A DNA stretch of 64,000 nt, taken from Acidobacteriaceae bacterium. GTDB taxonomy: Bacteria; Acidobacteriota; Terriglobia; Terriglobales; Acidobacteriaceae. The notes under the pieces were generated by a model. The model saw nothing but the letters and a program-made list of their open reading frames with translations. It did not search any database and was not told the DNA's origin. Numbering within the stretch: the stretch's first letter is position 1; each line of letters starts with the position of its first letter. A program made the translations under genes and the position numbers. Location of the stretch: NCBI GenBank assembly GCA_025462885.1, contig JAOAPN010000014.1:496001-560000 (forward strand), read 5' to 3'. Below, in pieces: positions 8,483 to 17,800 of the stretch.

Positions 8483-9823
8483 CTATTGGTTCTTGTAGAT
8501 TCTGGTTGCGATCACTTTTGCATCCGGGCTGCTTCCATCGATGACGCTTGCCTCTAGCAGAAGCTCGAAATTATTGAGCTCCGAGGTTGTTGTCGCCTGT
8601 TTGAGAATATCTGGCATTCTCTTATCATTCAGTAGGAACGCATCCGCAGCATCCACCCCGGCCATCGTAGTTCCTTCGATCAGCAAAACCTTGCCGACGC
8701 CCTGTAGATTGTCGACCAGAGCGATGTACGCATAGCCACGATGGGAAGGATCATCTGCCGTCCATGCGTATTCCGATTTCTCCCCGGCGCGCGGAGACCG
8801 GTTCACAACGCGGATCTTGTTCGTCGCACCATCGTAGATGATGTGAAAGTTTAGGTTATTGTCGAAGAGCTCGATCCATGGATTGTAGGTAGGAGCTCCG
8901 GTCAGGATGACATTTGCATTTCTGAAATCGGAGACATGAATGTCGCGGGCGAAACGAACGCTATAGTGATCGGCAAGGAACTCCGGCACTTCACGCAATC
9001 TGTCGGTGAAGTTGAGATCGACAATGCTGGTGTAACGGCGTTCCGCGAACGGACTCCACAGGTAGCCGGCGGGTGTTTGTGCAGCAGGCTCGCGCAGATA
9101 AGCGCCCGTAATGTAGTCTCCAACGGAAACCTGGGTTCTCGCCAGATTGTTATACATATTCAGGCCCGCATCTCCCGGGACGAGCAGAGTGTTCCGGCCT
9201 GGGACGAAGAGGGAAGACCAGAGCTGATGCGAGACCGTGTGGTGTTGTCTTTGCAGGTTGAGCCAGCGCTGGAGGAGTATCGTCGTGGCGATCCCAAGAA
9301 GGAATGTAATTCCGGCAACCAGAAGAAGTAGCCGTCTTTGAAGCAGCCCACGCGTCGGCTCGACCGGTGATTCTGCTTGCAGATCGGGAATAGCAATAGC
9401 AGGCGGACTCTCCGCCGGGGCAAGAATTTGGAGCACTTCGCGCGGACAATCTACAAAGACAGGGACATAGCCCCCACGCGGCACTTCAATCCGGATGGCA
9501 TCGTCCTTGCCGTCCTCCTGATAGTAGAGTGCAAGCCGCTGGCGGAGCTGCCGGGCAGAGGAACGGACGATGTTGTCTTCGCCGGCATTGAAGTCGGCTG
9601 GCCGTTTAAAGACATGCAGACCAATCTGTTGCTCGGTAATCTCATCGATATTGCCGTCCAAAGCGCGCCTGCCGACATAACGAAGGAAGGCGCTCAATCT
9701 TGCAGACTTTACGAACTGCTGGCTCGCAAGGACTCGCTCGACCGCGATCCAGAGCAGGTCATAGCGCAGCGAAGACGCATCTGCCAAAACCACCTGGGTC
9801 GGCGTGTTGTCGTTGGCAATCAC
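8483..9823 (-). CDS. membrane-anchored winged-helix regulator (CadC-like layout)
   Basis: The protein has 446 residues and starts at GTG 9821-9823. Residues about 38-118 form a winged-helix-like segment (SAFLRYVGRRAL, VFKRPADFNAGEDNIVR, RQLRQRL, RIEVPRGGYVPVF), a domain that recurs in acidobacterial membrane regulators. A membrane helix follows (about residues 163-187, LLLLVAGITFLLGIATTILL). The remaining roughly 255 residues are predicted extracytoplasmic and resemble nothing I can name. The layout implies a one-component sensor that binds DNA from the membrane. It is divergent from the alpha-galactosidase, so it may control the 10-19 kb carbohydrate locus. That role is inferred. Confidence 0.75.
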   Translation of the reverse strand: MIANDNTPTQVVLADASSLRYDLLWIAVERVLASQQFVKSARLSAFLRYVGRRALDGNIDEITEQQIGLHVFKRPADFNAGEDNIVRSSARQLRQRLALYYQEDGKDDAIRIEVPRGGYVPVFVDCPREVLQILAPAESPPAIAIPDLQAESPVEPTRGLLQRRLLLLVAGITFLLGIATTILLQRWLNLQRQHHTVSHQLWSSLFVPGRNTLLVPGDAGLNMYNNLARTQVSVGDYITGAYLREPAAQTPAGYLWSPFAERRYTSIVDLNFTDRLREVPEFLADHYSVRFARDIHVSDFRNANVILTGAPTYNPWIELFDNNLNFHIIYDGATNKIRVVNRSPRAGEKSEYAWTADDPSHRGYAYIALVDNLQGVGKVLLIEGTTMAGVDAADAFLLNDKRMPDILKQATTTSELNNFELLLEASVIDGSSPDAKVIATRIYKNQ

Positions 9824-9927
9824 GTGATCTAAGAGAGGGATAGTATCGACCTCTTCTCAAGTGTAGCGGCGACACATTGAAGGGATGTTAACAAATAAGT
9901 TTTAACACTGTCTTCACTTTGATTTCA

Positions 9928-9941
9928 GGGGTAGACCCCTC
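9928..9941. promoter_or_regulatory. short palindrome in the regulator/galactosidase spacer
   Basis: AGGGG-TAGA-CCCCT is a perfect 5+5 palindrome between the divergent membrane regulator (starts 9823) and the alpha-galactosidase. It is a candidate operator. Its position upstream of GTG 9997 supports that later start codon over a TTG at 9919, which would put the palindrome inside the coding region. Confidence 0.4.
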
Positions 9942-9996
9942 ATCTCTCACGGTAAGCCCCCTGCCTCCCGACGGTGTTTCCGCAGAGGATGTGGGT

Positions 9997-11232
9997 GTGA
10001 CATTTCCTTCTAAAGTCGATTTCCCTGGTTCTGAGTTTTCAAAGCGTGCTCTCCTGTTCGCCTTCATTGGTCTGACGGTGGCATTTTTCTGGCCCTCCTC
10101 TTCCATCGCCCAACAAATCGCAGCGACGCCTCCGATGGGCTGGAACAGTTGGAACCACTTCGGTAAGACCGTTTCGGCAGAGGATGTGCGTCGTGTGGCG
10201 GACGCCATGGTCGCGAACGGAATGCGCGACGCCGGTTACATCTATGTAAACATAGACGACGGCTGGCAGGGCAAACGAGACGCACAAGGCCGTATTCACG
10301 GCAACGACCACTTTCCCGACATGAAGGCTCTCGCCGATTATGTTCATGCGCGGGGTTTGAAACTTGGCATCTATTCCACCCCTGGTCGCAAATCATGTGC
10401 CGGCCTCGAAGGAGGCCGCAGCCACGAAGTAGAGGACGCCCGCAGCTTTGCGGAGTGGGGCGTGGACTTTCTCAAGTACGACGTCTGTTCTTTTCGCGAA
10501 GTATTGGCTCAGCAGGCTAGTGGAGATCCAGTAGCAGCCCGCAACCTGATGCAGGCTGCCTATGGACGTATGCGAGATGCATTGGCTGCCGCCGGTCGCC
10601 CCATTCTATTCAGCGCCAGCCAGCACGGACTCTCCGAAGTATGGACTTGGGGAACTGACGTCGGTCTCCAGATGTGGCGCACGGGTGACGACATTCGAGA
10701 CAAATACGAAAGCGTTACTGAGATTGGCTTTGCTCAGGCAGGTCTCTCATCGTTTGCCGGACCTGGTCATTGGAACGACCCCGACATGCTGGAGATAGGC
10801 AACAAAGGCCTTTCGTTGGAGGAGGCAAAGACGCAGTTTTCACTGTGGAGCCTGCTCGCAGCTCCTCTGCTGGCTGGAAATGACCCAGCGAACACCTCTG
10901 CCGAGATGCTCTCCGTTCTCACAAATCGCGAGGTGTTGGCGGTCGATCAGGATGTCGCCGGTCATCAGGGTGATCGCATCTGGACGCAGGGGCCGGTCGA
11001 AATCTGGGAGCGCGATCTTTCGGATGGATCCAAAGCCGTAGGCATCTTCAATCGCAATGCGGGTGTTGCATGGGTCGAACTCAATCTCCGTCAGTTTGGC
11101 TGGTCCGCTGCCACGCAGGTTCGCGATCTATGGCAGGCAAAAAATCTTCCTCCTATCCATGGTGGTTCTCAACGGTTTCTCGTTCCGAAGCATGGCGTCA
11201 TTCTGCTTCGGCTCAGAAAACTTAACTCTTAA
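9997..11232 (+). CDS. GH27 alpha-galactosidase, exported
   Basis: The protein has about 411 residues from GTG 9997, which follows AGAGGA by 7 bases; the frame is open to 9919 but only with a TTG start. A signal peptide covers residues 17-39 (LLFAFIGLTVAFFW to SSIAQ). The GH27 signature TPPMGWNSWNHFG follows directly. The nucleophile is Asp162 in FLKYD, and the acid/base is probably Asp232 in WRTGDDI. The C-terminal antiparallel beta domain is present. It should release terminal alpha-galactose from oligosaccharides or polymers in the periplasm or outside. The downstream TonB receptor could import the products. Confidence 0.92.
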   Translation: MTFPSKVDFPGSEFSKRALLFAFIGLTVAFFWPSSSIAQQIAATPPMGWNSWNHFGKTVSAEDVRRVADAMVANGMRDAGYIYVNIDDGWQGKRDAQGRIHGNDHFPDMKALADYVHARGLKLGIYSTPGRKSCAGLEGGRSHEVEDARSFAEWGVDFLKYDVCSFREVLAQQASGDPVAARNLMQAAYGRMRDALAAAGRPILFSASQHGLSEVWTWGTDVGLQMWRTGDDIRDKYESVTEIGFAQAGLSSFAGPGHWNDPDMLEIGNKGLSLEEAKTQFSLWSLLAAPLLAGNDPANTSAEMLSVLTNREVLAVDQDVAGHQGDRIWTQGPVEIWERDLSDGSKAVGIFNRNAGVAWVELNLRQFGWSAATQVRDLWQAKNLPPIHGGSQRFLVPKHGVILLRLRKLNS

Positions 11233-11282
11233 AAGCAAATTCACGATTACTTCAATCTGGGAAGAGATAAGGAACACAAGCA

Positions 11283-14200
11283 ATGCGTCAATCAAAACAA
11301 AAAAACACGATGCTGCTTCATCTTCTTACCATCGCTGCTGGCCTTCTGGTGAGTAGAGGAAGCCTCCATGCGCAAACATCGCGGATTAGCGGTGTCGTGA
11401 CGGATGCCAGTGGTGCCATTGTGCAACGCGCACGTATCACGGTGCGCGACCTGAACACGAATGTTGTGACGGTGCTCGAGAGCAACTCGGACGGCAACTA
11501 TCAGGCATCCGCTCTTCCACCAGACCGCTACAGCGTCAAGGCGGAAGCGACGGGATTCCGAGCAAGTGAGACAACAGATATCGCCCTCTTCGTGGATACG
11601 GCCGCTCGTGTCGACCTGAAACTGACAGCTGGTTCGAGCGGTGAAAGCGTGACAGTCACGACTGATTCAGAGATGACTCAGCCGAACAACGCAGAGATGG
11701 CGACCGAGATCTCCACGAAGCAGTACCTGGAGTATCCGTTGGAGCAGGTGGGGCGTATTCGCAGTCCTGCATCGTTTGTGTATCTCGCGCCTGGTGTGCA
11801 GGGAAATCTGCAGTTAAACGGTAATGAATATACCGGCGCGACGAACGTGATCGCTGTAAACGGCAGCAACATCTGGAACACAGAGCTCATCGTAGACGGC
11901 CTGCCCGCAGGGCAGACGCGCATCATCGGCAACTATACCGAGTCGTCGCCTGCGGTGGATGCCATGCGCGAGTTCAAGATCACCACGACGCAACTCCCAG
12001 CAGACTACGGTCACACGGGAGCTGCAGTCGGCAGCTTCGCGGTGAAGTCGGGCGGGAACGACTTCCACGGCACGGTGTATGAGTACCTCCGTAATAATGT
12101 GCTCGACTCCAACAACTGGTTGGCGAAACACAATGGAACCAATCTCTCTCCCACGCGGCAGAATGAGTTTGGCGCTACCATCGGCGGCCCCATCATCATT
12201 CCGCATTTGTATAACGGCCGCGAACGGACCTTTTTCTTCTTCGCATACGGTGGCTCGCGCAAGAGCGGCGCGGATACCTACACGCTCTCGCAGGTGCCAA
12301 CTCCGGCTCAGTTGCAGGGTGACTTCAGCACCTACAATCGCGTCATCTACGACCCCGCCACGACCAGGCCGAACCCGAGTGGAACGGGATTTGTTCGTAC
12401 CCGGTTCGCGAACAACAAGATCACGCACTTCGATCCCATCGCACAGCAGTTGTTGAGCCTGTTTCCCGCGCCGAATCAAGCTTCGGCTAGTACGCAGAAT
12501 TACGGCGGATGGACAGGGGAGCGTCTTCTCAATCCCGATACCTACACCGCGAAGGTCGACCAGGTCGTCCGCGAGAATCACCGCATCAGCGCGACTTATA
12601 TTCGCACCTCAATTCCGCGGATCAATGCGGGAGCGCTGCCTGCTCCGCTGTCTACGGGATACAACCAGAAGATCGGATCGCACACAGCGCGCGTTGCATA
12701 TAACTGGATCGCCTCCAGCAATCTCCTGAACCAGTTCACCGTTGGCTTCAATCGCTTTACGAACTTCCAGTCACCTATCTCCGACGTCAGCCAGTTCCCG
12801 GAAGCGCAGCCGTTAGCGAACATCGCTGGCGGACTGTTTCCGTCGATGACGTTCACCAATGGCTATGCGACGGTGGGAAGCATCACTTCGCAGAATGTGA
12901 ACGAGAACGACTACATGTTCCGCGACGTTCTGTCGTGGGTTGTGAAGAATCACAACCTGCGTTTCGGTGGCGAGTTCCGCCGCGCGCAGTACAACGACTT
13001 CGCCCCGGCACAGGCGACCAGCACCTACGGCTTCGCGACGCTGGAGACCGCGAACCCGCAGAGCACGGGTGGCACGGGTGACGGCTTTGCCAGCTTCCTG
13101 CTGGGACAAGTGGAGACGGCGTCCATCGTCAATCCGCTGCCGCTGCATACTCGCAAGAACTACTCTGGCTTCTTTGTGCAGGACGATTGGAAGATACTTC
13201 CTCATCTGACGCTGAACCTTGGCATGCGTTATGAATGGTCGGGTGCGCCGACTGAGACGGACAACCGCCAAAGCATCGTTGACCTGGCCGCGCCGAATCC
13301 TGGCGCGAATAATCGCGCCGGAGCGTTGGTATTCGCCGGCGCGGCGCCGCTCGGGGTCGGAAGATCGAATCTGTTCGATACGGACTATTCTGCCTTCAGT
13401 CCTCGCTTCGGCTTTGCCTACCAGGTTCGTAAAGGCTTCGTTGTCCGCGGCGGTTATGGCGTGTATTACAGCGACATCCTTCCGAACACCGACTTGGTGC
13501 AGTCCGGCTTCCAAGTCTCCAGCAGCTTCTCCACGCCAAACAACGGTGTCTCGCCGGCATTCGTTCTCAGTACGGGACCGACGGGTATCTCCACCACTCC
13601 GAACCTGACACCCACTGCAGTCAACGGACAGAACGCAACCTACTACGGCCCCAAAGCCGGCGCGATGCCGCGCACGCAGCAGTGGAGCCTGAACGTACAA
13701 CAGCAGCTTTCGAAAACATGGTTGCTTGAGTTCGCTTATATCGGCACCCACGCCACGCGGCAGGTCGCGCCGAACATGGTGAACATCAACCAGGTCGACC
13801 CGAAGTACCTCTCGCTGGGAACTCTGCTTACGCAGTCAGCAACCTCCACCGCCGCAAGAAATGCTGGCATCACGCTGCCATATCCCGGGTTCACCGGGAC
13901 GGTAGCGCAGGCACTGCGTGCCTTCCCGCAGTATCAGACGTTGACGTCACAGGCGGCGAAGGTCGGTGCGTCGGAGTACAACGCCGGTCACATCATCGTG
14001 AAGAAGCAGACGTCGTTTGGCCTGACGTTCAACGCAAACTATACCTTCGCGAAGAACATGGGATTTACCAATCCCACACTTGCCGGTAATGGAGCTGTAA
14101 ACAACTCTCTGCAAGATGCCTATAACCCTCGTGCGGAGTGGTCGCTTATGGCGCAGGACGTGCGGCACGCCATCAACATCCACTACACCTACGAGCTGCC

Positions 14201-14723
14201 CTTCAACATCAAGCGTCAGGACAACTTCGCTCGCGCCTTCGCTTCGCGTCTCGTCAGTGGATGGACACTATCTGGCATTCATCGCTACCAGGGTGGCTTC
14301 CCAATCCTCATCACAGTCAACAACACGTTGCCCATCTTCAACCGAAGTCTGCGACCCAATATCGTGGCCGGCGTCGATCCGCTGACGCACATCTCCAACG
14401 GAGACCTCGATCCGACGGCCGCAAGCAACAACAGTGTCCTTAGTAAGGCGGCGTTCAGCTCTCCTGTTTATTCGTTCGGCAATCTGCCGCCGGCGTCTTC
14501 CAACATGCGCAGCTTCCCGTTGCTCTCTGAGAGCTTCTCCGCGACGAAGCACACGCGCATCACGGACAGAGTGGACTGGGTCTTCTATGCGCAGTTCTTC
14601 AACGCATTCAATCGCCACCGCTTCACCAGCATTAACGCGAACGCTGACAACGCTGCGTTTGGTGTCCCAAGCGGTGTCAGCTCACCACGGCACATTCAGT
14701 TCGGAATGCGCTTCCTGTTCTAG
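11283..14723 (+). CDS. TonB-dependent receptor, Oar-like, with carboxypeptidase-regulatory domain
   Basis: The protein has 1146 residues. A signal peptide ends near SLHAQ (residue 31). A carboxypeptidase-regulatory-like beta sandwich covers about 34-115 (ISGVVTDASGAIVQRARITV). A plug domain follows (about 130-260, including MREFKITTTQLPADYGHTGA), then a long outer-membrane barrel ending in the typical aromatic IQFGMRFLF. This is the large receptor type expanded in Acidobacteria. It lies 50 bases after the alpha-galactosidase and before the GDPD-GH30 protein, so it probably transports galactose-containing glycans or glycolipid pieces. The substrate is inferred from context only. Confidence 0.92.
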   Translation: MRQSKQKNTMLLHLLTIAAGLLVSRGSLHAQTSRISGVVTDASGAIVQRARITVRDLNTNVVTVLESNSDGNYQASALPPDRYSVKAEATGFRASETTDIALFVDTAARVDLKLTAGSSGESVTVTTDSEMTQPNNAEMATEISTKQYLEYPLEQVGRIRSPASFVYLAPGVQGNLQLNGNEYTGATNVIAVNGSNIWNTELIVDGLPAGQTRIIGNYTESSPAVDAMREFKITTTQLPADYGHTGAAVGSFAVKSGGNDFHGTVYEYLRNNVLDSNNWLAKHNGTNLSPTRQNEFGATIGGPIIIPHLYNGRERTFFFFAYGGSRKSGADTYTLSQVPTPAQLQGDFSTYNRVIYDPATTRPNPSGTGFVRTRFANNKITHFDPIAQQLLSLFPAPNQASASTQNYGGWTGERLLNPDTYTAKVDQVVRENHRISATYIRTSIPRINAGALPAPLSTGYNQKIGSHTARVAYNWIASSNLLNQFTVGFNRFTNFQSPISDVSQFPEAQPLANIAGGLFPSMTFTNGYATVGSITSQNVNENDYMFRDVLSWVVKNHNLRFGGEFRRAQYNDFAPAQATSTYGFATLETANPQSTGGTGDGFASFLLGQVETASIVNPLPLHTRKNYSGFFVQDDWKILPHLTLNLGMRYEWSGAPTETDNRQSIVDLAAPNPGANNRAGALVFAGAAPLGVGRSNLFDTDYSAFSPRFGFAYQVRKGFVVRGGYGVYYSDILPNTDLVQSGFQVSSSFSTPNNGVSPAFVLSTGPTGISTTPNLTPTAVNGQNATYYGPKAGAMPRTQQWSLNVQQQLSKTWLLEFAYIGTHATRQVAPNMVNINQVDPKYLSLGTLLTQSATSTAARNAGITLPYPGFTGTVAQALRAFPQYQTLTSQAAKVGASEYNAGHIIVKKQTSFGLTFNANYTFAKNMGFTNPTLAGNGAVNNSLQDAYNPRAEWSLMAQDVRHAINIHYTYELPFNIKRQDNFARAFASRLVSGWTLSGIHRYQGGFPILITVNNTLPIFNRSLRPNIVAGVDPLTHISNGDLDPTAASNNSVLSKAAFSSPVYSFGNLPPASSNMRSFPLLSESFSATKHTRITDRVDWVFYAQFFNAFNRHRFTSINANADNAAFGVPSGVSSPRHIQFGMRFLF

Positions 14724-14866
14724 GAAGAGAAACGTTCTGATCAACGGTTTTTCCGCGGCAAGGAAGGGGAGAGGGCAACTGAGCACCATATAGCTATGCC
14801 TTTCCTTGCTAAGACCTCAACCATACGCTCCTACACCTAAGAACGTGAATCATTCGAGGTGACGCA

Positions 14867-17800
14867 ATGACGACGCAGACCTGGATAGCTCGCCGCTTCA
14901 ATCGACCATCGATGACCAGATCAGGCTTATTGGCGCTGGCCCTCATCGCATTCTGTGCTTGCAGTAACCTTCTGCAAGCGCAGGTGTACAACCCCCGGCA
15001 TCTTGATCTGGACAAGATCATGAATGAAATCAAGACGCCGCATAGTGACCTGACCCTTCTGATCGCTCATCGTGGACTTCATGCTCTGGCGGACGGATCG
15101 ACGCCCGGCGTGCCTGAAAACTCGATCGAGTCGATTCGACAGGCCGCCATGGCGGGGCTGGAGGCGGTGGAGGTGGATGTCAAGTTGACCCACGACGGCA
15201 TCCCGGTTTTGAGCCATGATTACACCTGGGGCCGCGAGACCTGCATCACGTACCAGACCATCAGCGATGGTGTTCCCTTTAACCCGTTCACAGCGAAGGG
15301 CAACGCGAATAACGATTCAAGAAACCCCAAAGTATCCGACGTGGATCTGTCACGTATGAGGTGGTGGTTCTTCGACAACACCACCCTCAGAGATGGCATC
15401 AGCATCGCAAATCCTCCGTCTCTTACTAACCAGGGTTGCTCGACAACAGGGCATGGTTATACCGGGGAATACTCCCCCACGCTGCAAGACGTCCTGAACT
15501 ACATGAGGGATCACAGTATCGCCATGGTCCTGACGTTGGATATCAAGGATGCGGCTACCGCGAAAAAGGCCTGGGACATCGTTGTACAAACGGTAGACTA
15601 TCGAGGCGTGGGCTTTGCCTACTCGACCCTTTTCAAAATTCCAGCCCGCAATTTCACTTCACCAGCCTCTTACACCAATGTCTTCGGGACTTCGGCCCCC
15701 CGTCCGGCACTTTTTCCCTACTACGGCACAGCAGATATCCAGCCCATTAAGCCGAACGGAAGCAACTTCGGCAGCGAAGGTGCGATGATGGATGCCCTGC
15801 ATGACATGGAGACCGTCCATCCTGGATGGATTGTTGCGACTGAAGTCGATCAGAAAGAAGACGGCGGCGACCATATCCTTTCGAACTTATACAACTACGC
15901 GAAGATTGACTACAGTCGAAATGTGGCCATGCGCGTAGGCAATTTCAGCCCGTTCAAAGATCTGGATAAACCGGGTGATCCGCAGCCAGCGCTGCCGAAG
16001 TTTTTCGGCAATACCGGCTATTGCTGTGACACGCTTCTGGACTACCGTTACAACGTGCCGAACACCATTGGGGTGGACAGCGATGACCCATACGTTGAAG
16101 TTCTGGCCTACGATCGGGACCGCCCGTCGGATGTGGAAGACCGACGCGGCGACCACAGCTGGATCACTGGTAAGGGGTTTGACATCATCACCGCCGATGA
16201 TGTCAAGGCATGGAACTCGGAACTCGGAGGCATGAATAAACGAAATGTATGTGGCTGGCTCTCAACCGACGTTACCGCGTGTCGTAATTTTCAGCCAACC
16301 GACGTTGCGCCTCTGAGTAGCAATTCGCGCACGACGCCTGAAGAGGTCCCGAATACGCCAGGTCTTAGCAGTTCCGGGAACTTCTCAGGCCCAGGAGAGC
16401 CCACAGGCAACATTCCCGCTTTATCGTCTTCCAACTCGGCCACGTTCACGGTCCAGGGAGGCGGTGCAACCTTCAACGTCTCGCAACCGAACGACTCCGT
16501 GGCAACCTACACCTGGACCGACGGTGGCTCGCCTTCGGAAATGTTGACCAGCGCGAGCGGTACTGGGTTGGGATATGCATTGAGCGTAGTTCGGCCCGGG
16601 ACCTATTCGGGTGCTCAGCCCTCTACAACCATCACTGTGAATCCTGGAACGACGTACCAGACGATCGACGGATTCGGCGGAGCGATGACGGACTCGGCGG
16701 CTTCGCTGATCCTCGGCTCTCCTAACCGCGATAGGATCGTGAATACTCTATTTAGCAGCGGCAGTGGCGGAGCAGGTTTGACCATAGTTCGGTCCCCCAT
16801 GGGATCGAGCGACATGATGGCTTCCGCCACGGATATCCACACTTATGAAGACACCCCGGGCAATTTCTCTGCCAGTGCCAAAGTGAGCGATCTACGGCAA
16901 ATTTCAGCTCTGCAGCTAGCTAAGGGGATTGTTGGCAGTAATTTCAAGGTGCTTGGGACGCCCTGGAGCGCACCGGGATGGATGAAGCGGGGCGGCTCCT
17001 TGCTGCCGGCGCAGTGCGGTACTGACCAAAATGAACTCGATATCAAGAATGTTTCGAGGTACGCAGGGTACTTCGTGAACTACGTAAATGCTTACACTGC
17101 GCTTGGACTGACGCCGTGGGCGGTGTCCATGCAGAATGAACCAGAAAACTGCAAGACAGCCATGCCGACCACTCTCATGTCAGCCACTACCGAGGTTGCC
17201 CTTGCGAGAGCTCTCAAGAGTGGGCTTGGAAGCAGCGTTAAGATCCTGGGTTGGGACCATAACTGGAACGACCCGGCCTTCGTCAATACGCTCGTCAGCA
17301 GCGGAAGCATCGACGCCATTGGGTATCACTGCTACGACGGGACTCACTACAGCAACCAGACTACTGCCGTCCCGACGTATATGACGGAGTGCTCCGGATT
17401 TACGACCTCATCCGCAAACGTGGCTCAGAACCTGGGCTGGGAGGTCGCAAATCTGCTGATCGGACCTCTCCGGTACGGGGCGCGGGGATCTATCTATTGG
17501 TCACTCGTGCAGGATCCAAATGGTAATCCGCATCTGGGTGGCTCCGATGCCTGCCAAACCTGCCGAGGTATGGTGACCGTAAACAGCGATGGCAGCTTTC
17601 AACCGACCCAGGACTTGTTCTATTGGGGGCAGTTCTCTAAGTTCGTGCCCCCCGGCTCGGTACGCATCGCCTCCAACAACTCCGGCAACTTGTCCACCGT
17701 GGCGTTCCGGAAAGGAAATCAAAACACGGTGGTGGTATTAAACTCCGGCAGCTCCAGGGCGGACGGAGGGGTAGCTGGATCGGACGAGCGGGATCTTAGA

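Noticed and set aside
9919..9996. TTG start of the alpha-galactosidase at 9919
   Set aside because: It would put 26 hydrophilic residues before the signal peptide, has no ribosome-binding site and covers the spacer palindrome.
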